The translations under genes and the position numbers were made by a program. A model generated the notes under the pieces. It did no database searches. It had not been told where the DNA came from and was given only the letters and a program-made list of their open reading frames with translations. 64,000 nt of DNA from Sphaerothrix epifaneia (GTDB taxonomy: Bacteria > Cyanobacteriota > Cyanobacteriia > Phormidesmidales > Phormidesmidaceae), in the NCBI RefSeq assembly GCF_042788235.1, contig NZ_JBHZOL010000031.1:62001-126000 (forward strand). The letters are read 5' to 3'. This document shows positions 35,318 through 43,465 of the stretch, one piece after another (within the stretch, counting starts at the first letter, position 1; every line of letters starts with the position of its first letter).

Positions 35318-36631
35318 ATGCGGGCACGCACCATTCGAGAAGGATCAGTAGGTTTACTGATCTTAGTAGGAGTCGGTTTGTTTGGCGTGTTGGTACTTTG
35401 GCTGAGGGGGCTTAATCCGGGACAACGCAGCTATCGAGTCCTCACTGATTTAGAAAACGCAGAGGAAATTCAGATTGGAACGGTCGTTTTTTATCGCGGA
35501 GTTCCGGTTGGACGCATTATAGAAATCGATCCGGGCACGAATGCCGTCGATATAGAAATTGAAATTACCAAGCCTGATTTTATTATTCCGAGTGAATCGG
35601 TCGTAGAAACTAACCAGTCTGGACTCATTGGTGAAACAACAGTAGCCATTATTCCGCAAGAAAGACTGCCTGAGTCGGCTTTAGCGATGAGTCCGTTTGG
35701 CAATCAGTGCGACAGTAGCATCATTGTTTGTGATGGCGATCGCTTACCAAGTGCCCCAGGTCTGAGCTACGACACGTTAATTCGCTCGGCTGATGAGATT
35801 GCGTCTGCTTTATCTGATCCAGAACTGATTGAAGAAGTTAAAGTTCTGGTGCGCAACACATCGGTTATTACGCGTAACGTGGTTGACCTGAGCGATGAGC
35901 TAACTGAATTAACCCGTGAAGTTAGACGAGAGGTGGCTCCGGTTACAGCCACGACTCGGCAAACGCTGCTGACGGCCAGTGCCGCCGCCGCCGCCGCTGG
36001 AGAAGCCGCACGCCAAGTGCAGCTAACGGCTGCTGAGGCCAATAGCTTGCTGATTGCTAATCGAGCCAGTGTGGTGACCACGCTCAATAACCTCAGTGCC
36101 AGCAGCGATCGCCTCTTAAGTGTGGTCAATAGCGTGGCTCCTACCGTTGAAGAAGGAGAATTAATCAGCAATTTAGAAATTCTCTCAAGTAATGCCGCTG
36201 CCGCCTCGGACAACCTGAGAAGCATTAGTCAGGCTTTTAATACACCTGAAAACTTGGTGATGTTGCAGCAAACTCTAGAGTCTGCCCGCAATGTTTTTCA
36301 AAGTGCCGAAAAAATTATGGCCGACGTTGACGAACTCACAGGTGATCCCGATTTTCGCAACAACATTCGTAACCTGGTCAATGGTTTAAGTGGGCTGGTT
36401 TCTTCTACTAACACGCTTCAGGAACAAACTCAGCTAGCGCAGGTCTTAGAACCCGCGAGTCAAGACTCGACCCCAGCCGTTACCTTTGCCTTGCAACCGC
36501 TTTCGCAAGATGTTGTGAATGAATCTCTCAAATCTACCTCACTGCCTATTATTGTCCGCGATGGCCAGCCTTACGTGCTCAGAGCCATCTACCCATCTAC
36601 ACCCAAAGCTCAACCCAACAGAACTCCTTAG
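35318..36631 (+). CDS. MCE-domain (MlaD-like) substrate-binding protein
   Basis: A 437-residue protein. AGGAGA precedes ATG 35318. One N-terminal membrane helix (about 11-29, LILVGVGLFGVLVLWL) anchors it, then an MCE/MlaD domain (about 38-115: YRVLTDLENAEEIQIGTVVFYRGVPVGRI given here only in part, LIGETTVAIIP). A long helical, Ala-rich region (about 150-370) follows, typical of cyanobacterial/TGD2 members. It forms hexameric rings for lipid passage in related systems. Co-transcribed with the MlaF-like ATPase. The last 60 residues are Pro-rich and probably disordered. Confidence 0.9.
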   Translation: MRARTIREGSVGLLILVGVGLFGVLVLWLRGLNPGQRSYRVLTDLENAEEIQIGTVVFYRGVPVGRIIEIDPGTNAVDIEIEITKPDFIIPSESVVETNQSGLIGETTVAIIPQERLPESALAMSPFGNQCDSSIIVCDGDRLPSAPGLSYDTLIRSADEIASALSDPELIEEVKVLVRNTSVITRNVVDLSDELTELTREVRREVAPVTATTRQTLLTASAAAAAAGEAARQVQLTAAEANSLLIANRASVVTTLNNLSASSDRLLSVVNSVAPTVEEGELISNLEILSSNAAAASDNLRSISQAFNTPENLVMLQQTLESARNVFQSAEKIMADVDELTGDPDFRNNIRNLVNGLSGLVSSTNTLQEQTQLAQVLEPASQDSTPAVTFALQPLSQDVVNESLKSTSLPIIVRDGQPYVLRAIYPSTPKAQPNRTP

Positions 36632-36960
36632 CGTACCCAACGGTTACCTGAAAAAGGCAGCCCGACCCGCAAGCTACGCTGCTTTTGTCGTAGCATGAAG
36701 CCTCGCTAAAGCTGTTCTAGTTCCCTAGGGTAAAATTCGATCCGCACTTTAAACTGTCTGTCAGCGTTTATGAGAGATCTCTACGCCTCAGCCAGAATAC
36801 TTTATACTCGAAATAATGGGTGTTCGCTACTTTGCTCAATTGACTCAGCGTTGGTGTCTTCAGCATCATTGCTGAATTTTCAGTTAATATTTTTTCTTCC
36901 TTAGGTCTCGGCATAATCGGCAAGAAAAACTAGAAGCCAGATGAGCTGTGGCTGACTTTC
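36632..36960 (+). other. Intergenic region before the glycan island
   Basis: About 330 bases. An imperfect hairpin (AAAGGCAGC near 36653 against GCTGCTTTT near 36677) might end the Mla transcript; no clear T-run. Otherwise I see nothing definite; the promoter for the GT2-EAL gene should lie here. Confidence 0.4.
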
Positions 36961-38727
36961 ATGACACTTGTTACAGTTGCGATTCCCACTTTTAACGGCG
37001 AACAGCGTCTACCCCAAGTCTTAGAGTGCCTACTACGACAGGTCAACTTAGAAAAGATTGTTTGGGAAGTTTTAGTTGTTGACAACAACAGCACAGACGC
37101 AACTGCCAAAATTACTCGCCACTACCAGCAAACCTGGCCTAGTGACAGCAGCTTACAATATTGTTTTGCAGCTAAACAAGGCGCTGCCTTTGCGCGGCAA
37201 AAAGCTATTGAAGTTGCCCAGGGAGATATTGTTGCTTTTCTAGATGACGACAACTTACCAGCGGAAAACTGGGTAGAACAAGTTGCTCAATTTGCAATAG
37301 CTCATCCCCAAGCAGGAGCCTTTGGTAGTCGAATCTATGGATGTTTTGAAGTTGAACCGCCGCAGCAAATTGCTGAAAAGATTGCCCCTTTCTTAGCAAT
37401 TGTTAATCGGGGTGAAGAACCCCATCAATACTACGCCAATCAAAGAGTTTTGCCACCCGGTGCAGGACTGGCTGTTCGTAAGCAAGCTTGGGTAGAATCG
37501 GTGCCTGCCAACCTCTTTCTCAACTATTTGGGACAGTGTGCCAATGCCAATACGGCGAGTGAAGATTTGGAGGTTTTGATTCATATTCAAAAAGTTGGCT
37601 GGCAAATTTGGCATAATCCAGCGATGGTGGTCTATCACCAAATTGCTAAAGAACGTTTGCAAGAACGAAATGTACTAATGCTGCTGCGGCGAATTGGCCT
37701 TAGCCGCTTTCACATTCGGATGCTACGCTATCCGCTTTGGCAAAGACCGTTATTAAGTGTTTTACATTTTTTATTAGACTGTGCCAAGCTTCTGGTTTAC
37801 TACTTTTCGTTACCTTTTGATCAACAGCGATCGCACTTTGATCATCTTTGCCAAAGAGAGTATTTGTGGAGTAGCTTGCTGAGTCCATTTTTCCTAATTA
37901 GGAAATATCAGCTAGAGCGTAAGATTGCTCAAAAACGCCAAAAAAACACGCCTGACCATGAATTTTGGCTGAGCAAAATTTCCACAGCCTTTGAAAAACA
38001 ACTGTTCTGCCTATTTGTTCAACCAATAAAGTCTTTAGATGCGCTCAACCAAGAACCTTGCTTAGTAGAAGTTTTACTCAGACTCCAGGTTGATGGCAAC
38101 GGTATTAGCACCTTTTGTGCGAATGATTTTATGCCAACTGCGGTTTCGTTTAGCTTGACTCAGGTGATCGACCGCTGGGTAATTGAAGAAGTCGTCAGAC
38201 TAATTTCTACCCAGCCTGTCAAGTGGTCAGGTCAGCATCGTCAAACAGAACCGCTTTATTTTGTGAATCTCTCAGAAAATTCTCTAAAAGACGAACACTT
38301 TGCTAAATTTTTAGCAAAGCTACTCAGGTACTACCCTTACCTAACTCACCGCATCTGTTTCGAAATACCTGAATCAGTTTTGTTGGCAGATATCAATCAG
38401 TCTACTCAATTTATTCGAGAGATCCGAGGGTTAGGGTTTGCCATAGCCATCGACAAGGTGAGTCATTTTTCTGGCTTGAAAAAGCTTTTACAACACACCC
38501 CAGTCGATTATTTGAAGGTCGATGTCCACCAGTTAGAAGAGTCCTATCGAGATTTAATCTTGTTGCAACGTTACCCTACAAATGAAGGTTTTTGTCCCAA
38601 GCTCATAGCTATCCAGGTAGAAAATGCCGCTTTGGTGGAAAAAGTTCAAGACTTAGGCATCGATTATGCTCAGGGCTATGCTATTGGAGTACCCCACTCA
38701 CTCAAGATTCTCGACTTAGTAGCTTGA
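36961..38727 (+). CDS. GT2 glycosyltransferase fused to a degenerate EAL domain
   Basis: A 588-residue fusion. Residues 1-250 are a family 2 glycosyltransferase (GT-A fold): VAIPTFNGEQRLP, VVDNNSTD (41-46) and the metal/nucleotide site FLDDDNLP (93-100). Residues about 255-320 have a hydrophobic stretch that may associate with the membrane. Residues about 340-588 align with EAL phosphodiesterase domains: E370 (EVLLR), N436 (VNLSENS), E468/E471 (FEIPES), D498, K519 (YLKVDV), E554 and QGYAIGVP. The second Asp of the DDFGTG-type loop is replaced by Lys499 and the loop reads DKVSHFSG, so cyclic-di-GMP hydrolysis is unlikely; binding or pure scaffolding is possible. It is followed by a GT2 paralogue without EAL. 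Confidence 0.88.
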   Translation: MTLVTVAIPTFNGEQRLPQVLECLLRQVNLEKIVWEVLVVDNNSTDATAKITRHYQQTWPSDSSLQYCFAAKQGAAFARQKAIEVAQGDIVAFLDDDNLPAENWVEQVAQFAIAHPQAGAFGSRIYGCFEVEPPQQIAEKIAPFLAIVNRGEEPHQYYANQRVLPPGAGLAVRKQAWVESVPANLFLNYLGQCANANTASEDLEVLIHIQKVGWQIWHNPAMVVYHQIAKERLQERNVLMLLRRIGLSRFHIRMLRYPLWQRPLLSVLHFLLDCAKLLVYYFSLPFDQQRSHFDHLCQREYLWSSLLSPFFLIRKYQLERKIAQKRQKNTPDHEFWLSKISTAFEKQLFCLFVQPIKSLDALNQEPCLVEVLLRLQVDGNGISTFCANDFMPTAVSFSLTQVIDRWVIEEVVRLISTQPVKWSGQHRQTEPLYFVNLSENSLKDEHFAKFLAKLLRYYPYLTHRICFEIPESVLLADINQSTQFIREIRGLGFAIAIDKVSHFSGLKKLLQHTPVDYLKVDVHQLEESYRDLILLQRYPTNEGFCPKLIAIQVENAALVEKVQDLGIDYAQGYAIGVPHSLKILDLVA

Positions 38728-38816
38728 GGATGACTTAAGTCTAGGGTTGCGTGCAAAAATATTCAGTTGAGGGGGCAATCTAACTAATAATGAGTGGGGT
38801 GGCGGGTTAGGAGTTG

Positions 38817-39788
38817 ATGGACACCCAAACTGTAGAAATTGACGTAACAGTAGCTATTCGAGCTTACAACAGTGCCACCTGCTTACCCGAAATCTTAAGA
38901 CGGCTGAAGCAACAACAAAACACCTCAGCGCTGAGGTGGGAAGTCATCGTTGTCGATAACAACAGTACTGACAGCACGCCTGCTATTGTGCAAGCATTTC
39001 AGGAAAATTGGCCCCCAGCTTTTCCGCTGCGCTACTTTGTAGAAAAGAAACAAGGCGCTACGTTTGCCCGCTGGCGAGCCATTCAAGAAGCTAGCGGCAG
39101 GCTCATCGGTTTTTTAGACGATGACAACTTACCTGGCGATCGCTGGGTAGCTGCTGTCTTTGAATTTGGGCAAGCTTATCCCCAGGCAGGCGCTTACGGA
39201 AGCCGCATTGTCGGTAAGTTTGAGTCTGTGCCGCCGCCTCATTTTGAACGCATTCAATCTTTCTTAGCCATCAAAGAACGCGGCGATCAGCCCAATCAGT
39301 ACCGCCCGCAAGTTCTGAGTTTGCCCGCAGGGGCAGGTCTCGTTGTCCGCAAACAAGTTTGGCTCGATTGTGTGCCTCAAACCCAGAAACTACAAGGCCC
39401 TATCAGTCAATCGTTGGCGGCAAAAGGAGAAGATTTTGAAGCACTCTTATACATTGCCCAAGCAGGATGGGAAATTTGGTACAACCCCAACATGCAAATT
39501 GAGCATTGGATTTCAAGCCAGCGATTAGAGCGACAATATTTAATTTCCCTCATTTGGGCTGTCGGGTTAAATATTTATTATTTACGAACGATTAACGCTT
39601 CCAAAGCCCAAAAGCCTCTGATTGCAGCTCGACTTGTGGCAGGAAATTTTCGGCGATTAGTCTTTCACATTGGACGCTATCGATTTGACGTTTTTAGCGA
39701 TACTGTAGCCGCTTGTGAACTGTTTTTTTTCCTGAGTGCTTTGGTAAGTCCCTTTTGGTCTATCCTTCCAAAAGGCGAAAGACTATGA
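38817..39788 (+). CDS. GT2 family glycosyltransferase, paralogue of the previous gene
   Basis: A 323-residue glycosyltransferase from ATG 38817; an adjoining TTG at 38814 is possible, and AGGAG lies just upstream. It shares extended identity with the GT2 half of the gene before it: VVDNNSTDSTPAIV, EKKQGATFARW, FLDDDNLPGDRW, QAGAYGSRI, LPAGAGLVVRKQ and EDFEALLYIAQAGWEIWYNPN. It lacks any EAL-like part. A hydrophobic C-terminal end is present. The gene overlaps the downstream GT4-like gene by ATGA, so translation is coupled. It was probably produced by duplication, with the EAL part gained or lost afterwards. Confidence 0.9.
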   Translation: MDTQTVEIDVTVAIRAYNSATCLPEILRRLKQQQNTSALRWEVIVVDNNSTDSTPAIVQAFQENWPPAFPLRYFVEKKQGATFARWRAIQEASGRLIGFLDDDNLPGDRWVAAVFEFGQAYPQAGAYGSRIVGKFESVPPPHFERIQSFLAIKERGDQPNQYRPQVLSLPAGAGLVVRKQVWLDCVPQTQKLQGPISQSLAAKGEDFEALLYIAQAGWEIWYNPNMQIEHWISSQRLERQYLISLIWAVGLNIYYLRTINASKAQKPLIAARLVAGNFRRLVFHIGRYRFDVFSDTVAACELFFFLSALVSPFWSILPKGERL

Positions 39789-40852
39789 AAATTTTGATGA
39801 TAGCTAAATTAGGGCCAGAAAGTGCATATTTGAGGCTGTTCAAAAAAAACTTGGCGCTCCATAACGTAGAAATAGATTTCTTTAATTATTATCAGCGAAA
39901 GCAAATTTTTCCTATATTTTTGCAGGTATTTTGGTCTACTTCAAAATACGATGTTGTTCATTTTCACTGGACACATCCTTACATATTGGCTAATAGCTTT
40001 GCTGTGACACTGCTGTATTCTTGTCAGTTTTTGGTTGATGCATTTTTACTGCGTTTATCTGGCGCTAAAATCGTTTGGACAATACATAACCATCTTTCTC
40101 ACGATGGCCGATTTAAAAATTTAGATAGATTAGTCAGTCAGCTTTTAGCTCGAATGGCTAATAAAATTGTTTTACTAAACCAGACAACCGCTGATATGTT
40201 GAGCCAAAGCTATTCTTTCCCGCTCACTAAAGCAGTTATCATTCCTCACGGAAACTATAAAAACTATTACGGGTCTGCTATTCAGCAAGCTGACGCTAGA
40301 AAAACGCTTGATTTACCGTTACAAGGAAAAATTTATTTGAGCTTAGGGCTGATAAAAGCCTACAAAGGGTTAGAAAATTTAATTAATGTTTGGACAAGTT
40401 GCTCAGCCCTAAACCCGGATGATTATCTGCTAATCGTCGGTAAGGTAGCCAGTGAAAACTATGCCAAAGTGATTCAAGAAAAGGTTTCTCAAACCCCTAA
40501 TATCATCTTAAAAGCTGGCTTTGTCAAAGACGACAAGATTCACTTATTTTATAGCGCAGCCGACATTGCTATTTTTCCCTTTAAAGAAGTTCTAAACTCA
40601 GGCAGTTTAATTTTGGCTATGACTTATAGCAAGCCTGTTATTGCGCCCAACTTTGAGAGCATTGCTGAAGTATTAGACCACGCTACCCATTTGCTATACA
40701 ACCCAGAAGATCCAGAGGGGTTAGTAAACGCGCTGATTAAAAGTAAAGAAGTAGATTTGAATCAGCTAACCTTGTTAACCGACGAGGCGTGTGACAAGCT
40801 TGACTGGGAAAATATCTCGCAGTTAACGCTAGATCTTTATCAAACCGTTTAG
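39785..40852 (+). CDS. Glycosyltransferase, GT4-like (GT-B fold)
   Basis: A 355-residue protein from ATG 39785, which overlaps the upstream stop (ATGA). N-terminal MKILMIAKLGPESAYLRLF and VHFHWTHPY, then ALIVLLNQTT-type KIVLLNQTTADMLS, IIPHGNY, LSLGLIKAYKGLENLI and C-terminal IAIFPFKEVLNSGSLILAMTY with NSGS in place of the common SEGFP(x)S motif. The layout is that of GT-B retaining transferases (GT4). Base composition is noticeably AT-rich. Together with the flanking genes it indicates stepwise assembly of an oligosaccharide or polysaccharide. Confidence 0.88.
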   Translation: MKILMIAKLGPESAYLRLFKKNLALHNVEIDFFNYYQRKQIFPIFLQVFWSTSKYDVVHFHWTHPYILANSFAVTLLYSCQFLVDAFLLRLSGAKIVWTIHNHLSHDGRFKNLDRLVSQLLARMANKIVLLNQTTADMLSQSYSFPLTKAVIIPHGNYKNYYGSAIQQADARKTLDLPLQGKIYLSLGLIKAYKGLENLINVWTSCSALNPDDYLLIVGKVASENYAKVIQEKVSQTPNIILKAGFVKDDKIHLFYSAADIAIFPFKEVLNSGSLILAMTYSKPVIAPNFESIAEVLDHATHLLYNPEDPEGLVNALIKSKEVDLNQLTLLTDEACDKLDWENISQLTLDLYQTV

Positions 40853-40875
40853 CTTAAGTCTGTAGGAACGCTACT

Positions 40876-41706
40876 ATGGGTGCAACTATAAAATCTCGTA
40901 TTTTTTTGGTAGGTTGCCCTCGCTCAGGAACGACGCTGCTGCAAAGTTTATTAGCAGCCCATTCAGATATTCAGTCTTTCCCCGAAACCCATTTCTTTAG
41001 CCATTTGTACCCAGCAACCCAATCAAAGCGAAGAAAGCTCGGATTAGCAGCTCCTGCTGTTAAAGAACACTTAAAAAAAACTTTGCAAACTATGGGAAAG
41101 AGTGACCTAATTCAATTAGTTTCTCCCGCAAGTTTTTTCTGCTTTCAGTACATCAATGCTTATATAAAAATTTTAGACCAAATCACCTTGCAAAGCAAAA
41201 AGTCTTTCTGGTTAGAGAAAACTCCAAAACATCTTCACTATGTAAACCAAATTGAAAGTGCTGTTCCGAACTGTAAATTTCTTCATATTGTCAGAGATGG
41301 AGTTGACGTTATTAAATCTCTTTACGCGGTAACCCGTCAGTTTCCTCAAAGTTGGGATGGCCCGTGGACTTTAGAAAAATGTACTGACCGATGGATAAAC
41401 GATTATCGCTTAACTATGCGTTGTGCAACAAGCGATCGCCATTTAATCGTTCACTATCAAAACTTAGTTGAAGATACGGTTTTAGCTTTGGAAAAAATTT
41501 TTGAGTTTATTGAAGTCCCGTTTGAAGTTGGGGTTTTGGAAGATTATAGAAAAGTTTGCTCTAGCCTAATTTTGACAGAAGAGGTATGGAAAAATCAGGT
41601 TCAAAGCAACATCGAGAACATTCCTAAACGCAAAGCTTACACCTTAAGCAAAGAAGAAGAAGATTATGTCGTCAGAAGACTTAAAAGCCTAACTTTAGAC
41701 AATTAG
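40876..41706 (+). CDS. Sulfotransferase family protein (first)
   Basis: A 276-residue protein with an AGGA ribosome site. The 5'-phosphosulfate loop of PAPS-dependent sulfotransferases is GCPRSGTTLLQSLLA (about 13-27), and the 3'-phosphate site is seen as FLHIVRDGVDVIKSLYA (about 135-151). ETHFF (38-42) is typical of the bacterial Sulfotransfer_3 family. It transfers sulfate from PAPS to a sugar hydroxyl in known relatives. It stands 23 bases after the GT4 gene and 17 bases before a second, dissimilar sulfotransferase gene. AT-rich. No PAPS synthesis genes are here. Confidence 0.88.
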   Translation: MGATIKSRIFLVGCPRSGTTLLQSLLAAHSDIQSFPETHFFSHLYPATQSKRRKLGLAAPAVKEHLKKTLQTMGKSDLIQLVSPASFFCFQYINAYIKILDQITLQSKKSFWLEKTPKHLHYVNQIESAVPNCKFLHIVRDGVDVIKSLYAVTRQFPQSWDGPWTLEKCTDRWINDYRLTMRCATSDRHLIVHYQNLVEDTVLALEKIFEFIEVPFEVGVLEDYRKVCSSLILTEEVWKNQVQSNIENIPKRKAYTLSKEEEDYVVRRLKSLTLDN

Positions 41707-41723
41707 CAAAGTGGTTTATAGAT

Positions 41724-42530
41724 ATGTTTTCAAAAGTTCAAAAGCTTTTTAGAGTTGCTTCGTCTCAGTCTGAGCAGTTCGCAAAAGATAAAGTAAAAAT
41801 CATTTCAACAGATACCTTTTTGGTTTCGTATCCAAAGTCAGGTAATACCTGGTTACGATTTTTAGTGGCTAACTTAAAATCTCAAGCTGATGTTGATGTT
41901 TCTTTTGCCAATATAGAAAGTTTAGTTCCCGATATTTATCGTAATTCTAATCAACAGCTTTTGTCTTTACCACAGCCCAGAATTTTAAAAAGTCACGAGT
42001 GTTATCAAGCCCGTTATCCCCGCGTCATCTATATCGTTAGAGATCCTAGAGACGTCGCTATTTCTTATTATCATCATCTGGTTAAAGCTCGTAAGCTAGA
42101 ACAATCAGACATGATTGAAGCGTGGCTACCCGATTTTATTGCTGGTAAATTTCATCCCCAGTTTGGAACTTGGGCTACGCATGTAGAGAGTTGGAGAAAA
42201 GGAACCCTCGGGGCTTCTAACTTTTTACTGGTTAAGTATGAGGATTTACTGGAAAATCCGGTAGAAGTGTTAGGGGAGGTGGCTCGATTTTTGTCTATAC
42301 CCCCTGAGCAGGCTCGGCTTGAAAAAGCGATTGAATTGAGCCGCGCAGATAGAATGCGACAGCTAGAAATTGAAGAAAATTGGCAGCCTTTTGCAGGCAA
42401 TATGCGCCAGGATATGCGTTTTGTGCGGGCTGCTATAGCGGGAGATTGGCAAAATCACCTTTCAACGATCGCTGTTGAAACAATAGAAACAGCTTGGCGA
42501 TCGCCAATGAATGCCTTAGGCTATCTCTAA
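41724..42530 (+). CDS. Sulfotransferase domain protein (second, Sulfotransfer_1 type)
   Basis: A 268-residue protein. PAPS loop VSYPKSGNTWLRFL (about 34-47) and 3'-phosphate motif IYIVRDPRDVAISYYHH (about 102-118) are those of Sulfotransfer_1 enzymes such as estrogen sulfotransferase and heparan-type enzymes. ILKSHECY resembles the catalytic KTH/KSH block and NMRQDMRFVRAAIAGDW is close to the RKGxxGDWKN motif that binds PAPS at the C-terminus. Sequence differs strongly from the first sulfotransferase, so the two likely act on different positions or acceptors. Confidence 0.9.
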   Translation: MFSKVQKLFRVASSQSEQFAKDKVKIISTDTFLVSYPKSGNTWLRFLVANLKSQADVDVSFANIESLVPDIYRNSNQQLLSLPQPRILKSHECYQARYPRVIYIVRDPRDVAISYYHHLVKARKLEQSDMIEAWLPDFIAGKFHPQFGTWATHVESWRKGTLGASNFLLVKYEDLLENPVEVLGEVARFLSIPPEQARLEKAIELSRADRMRQLEIEENWQPFAGNMRQDMRFVRAAIAGDWQNHLSTIAVETIETAWRSPMNALGYL

Positions 42531-42573
42531 AAGATTTTGTCAATCATCTGTACTGCCCTCTTCAAAAGCCCAT

Positions 42574-43458
42574 ATGCTTAAGCTTGCTCATATTGTGAAT
42601 CCGGTCGTAGTTAAACCTACTTCCGATTTGTATGTAGCCCAACCCATTGCTTTTGAGTCTATGCAGATTGCTCAGGCGATCGCAGCCACTCATAACCTTG
42701 AAGTTCAACTGTATTCAGCCCAGTTTAGCGAAGACGAAGCGTTTGCTAAGCAGTACTTTCAAACGACGCCTAATTTAGAACGCTCCGTCTTAGACTTCGG
42801 CGAATTTAAGCAGCCGCGCAAACTGCCTTTATTACAAGATATTTTGAACCGTCTGCTTGTAGCCGCCTCAGATGCAGACTACCTGATCTATACCAATGCA
42901 GATATTACGCTGATGCCTCACTTTTATCTTACAGTGGCTCAGTTAATTCAGCAGGGTTACGATGCCTTTGTGATCAATCGCCGCACAATTTCTTCTACTT
43001 ATCAAACCCCAACTGAACTCCCCCTGATGTACGCAGAGGTGGGTAAAGCCCATCCGGGGCACGATTGCTTTATTTTCAAACGCGAGGCGGGCGCTAACTA
43101 TCAGCTTGATCACGTTTGTATTGGCATTAGTTTGGTCGGTAAAGCGCTTTTGATCAATTTAATTAGCCACGCCCAGCGGTTCGCTGAATTTCGCCATTTT
43201 CACCTGACCTTTCATCTGGGAAATGACACCATTTGGCAATCTGAAAAGCTAGACGACTATACTCGCCACAACTTACAAAGCGTCAACCAAATTTTAGCGG
43301 CGTATGAAAGCGAAGGAGGGCTAGTACAGCATCCACTCATCCAAAAGATCATCCACAACCGCAACATAGAATTCTGGACGAATCGCCAAGCATCTACCCA
43401 ACCCCAAAGCTGGAAAAACAAACTACGCGATCGCTTCTCCCGCTGGTTGAACCCATGA
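42574..43458 (+). CDS. Putative glycosyltransferase or nucleotide-sugar enzyme (DxD-like)
   Basis: A 294-residue protein starting at ATG 42574. The segment DYLIYTNADITLMPHFY (102-118, NAD at 108-110) resembles the nucleotide-diphosphate-sugar/metal site of GT-A enzymes, and the DAFVINRRTI, GHDCFIFKR and HVCIGISLVGKALL regions look like the acceptor side. It lies at the end of the glycan island on the same strand. No signal peptide or membrane helix. I do not recognise a closer family, so the assignment rests on the metal-site-like motif and context. Confidence 0.65.
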   Translation: MLKLAHIVNPVVVKPTSDLYVAQPIAFESMQIAQAIAATHNLEVQLYSAQFSEDEAFAKQYFQTTPNLERSVLDFGEFKQPRKLPLLQDILNRLLVAASDADYLIYTNADITLMPHFYLTVAQLIQQGYDAFVINRRTISSTYQTPTELPLMYAEVGKAHPGHDCFIFKREAGANYQLDHVCIGISLVGKALLINLISHAQRFAEFRHFHLTFHLGNDTIWQSEKLDDYTRHNLQSVNQILAAYESEGGLVQHPLIQKIIHNRNIEFWTNRQASTQPQSWKNKLRDRFSRWLNP

Positions 43459-43465
43459 CAACGGG

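Noticed and set aside
36961..38727. Active c-di-GMP phosphodiesterase
   Set aside because: The DDFG-type loop has Lys499 in place of the second Asp and a rewritten loop, so hydrolysis is unlikely.
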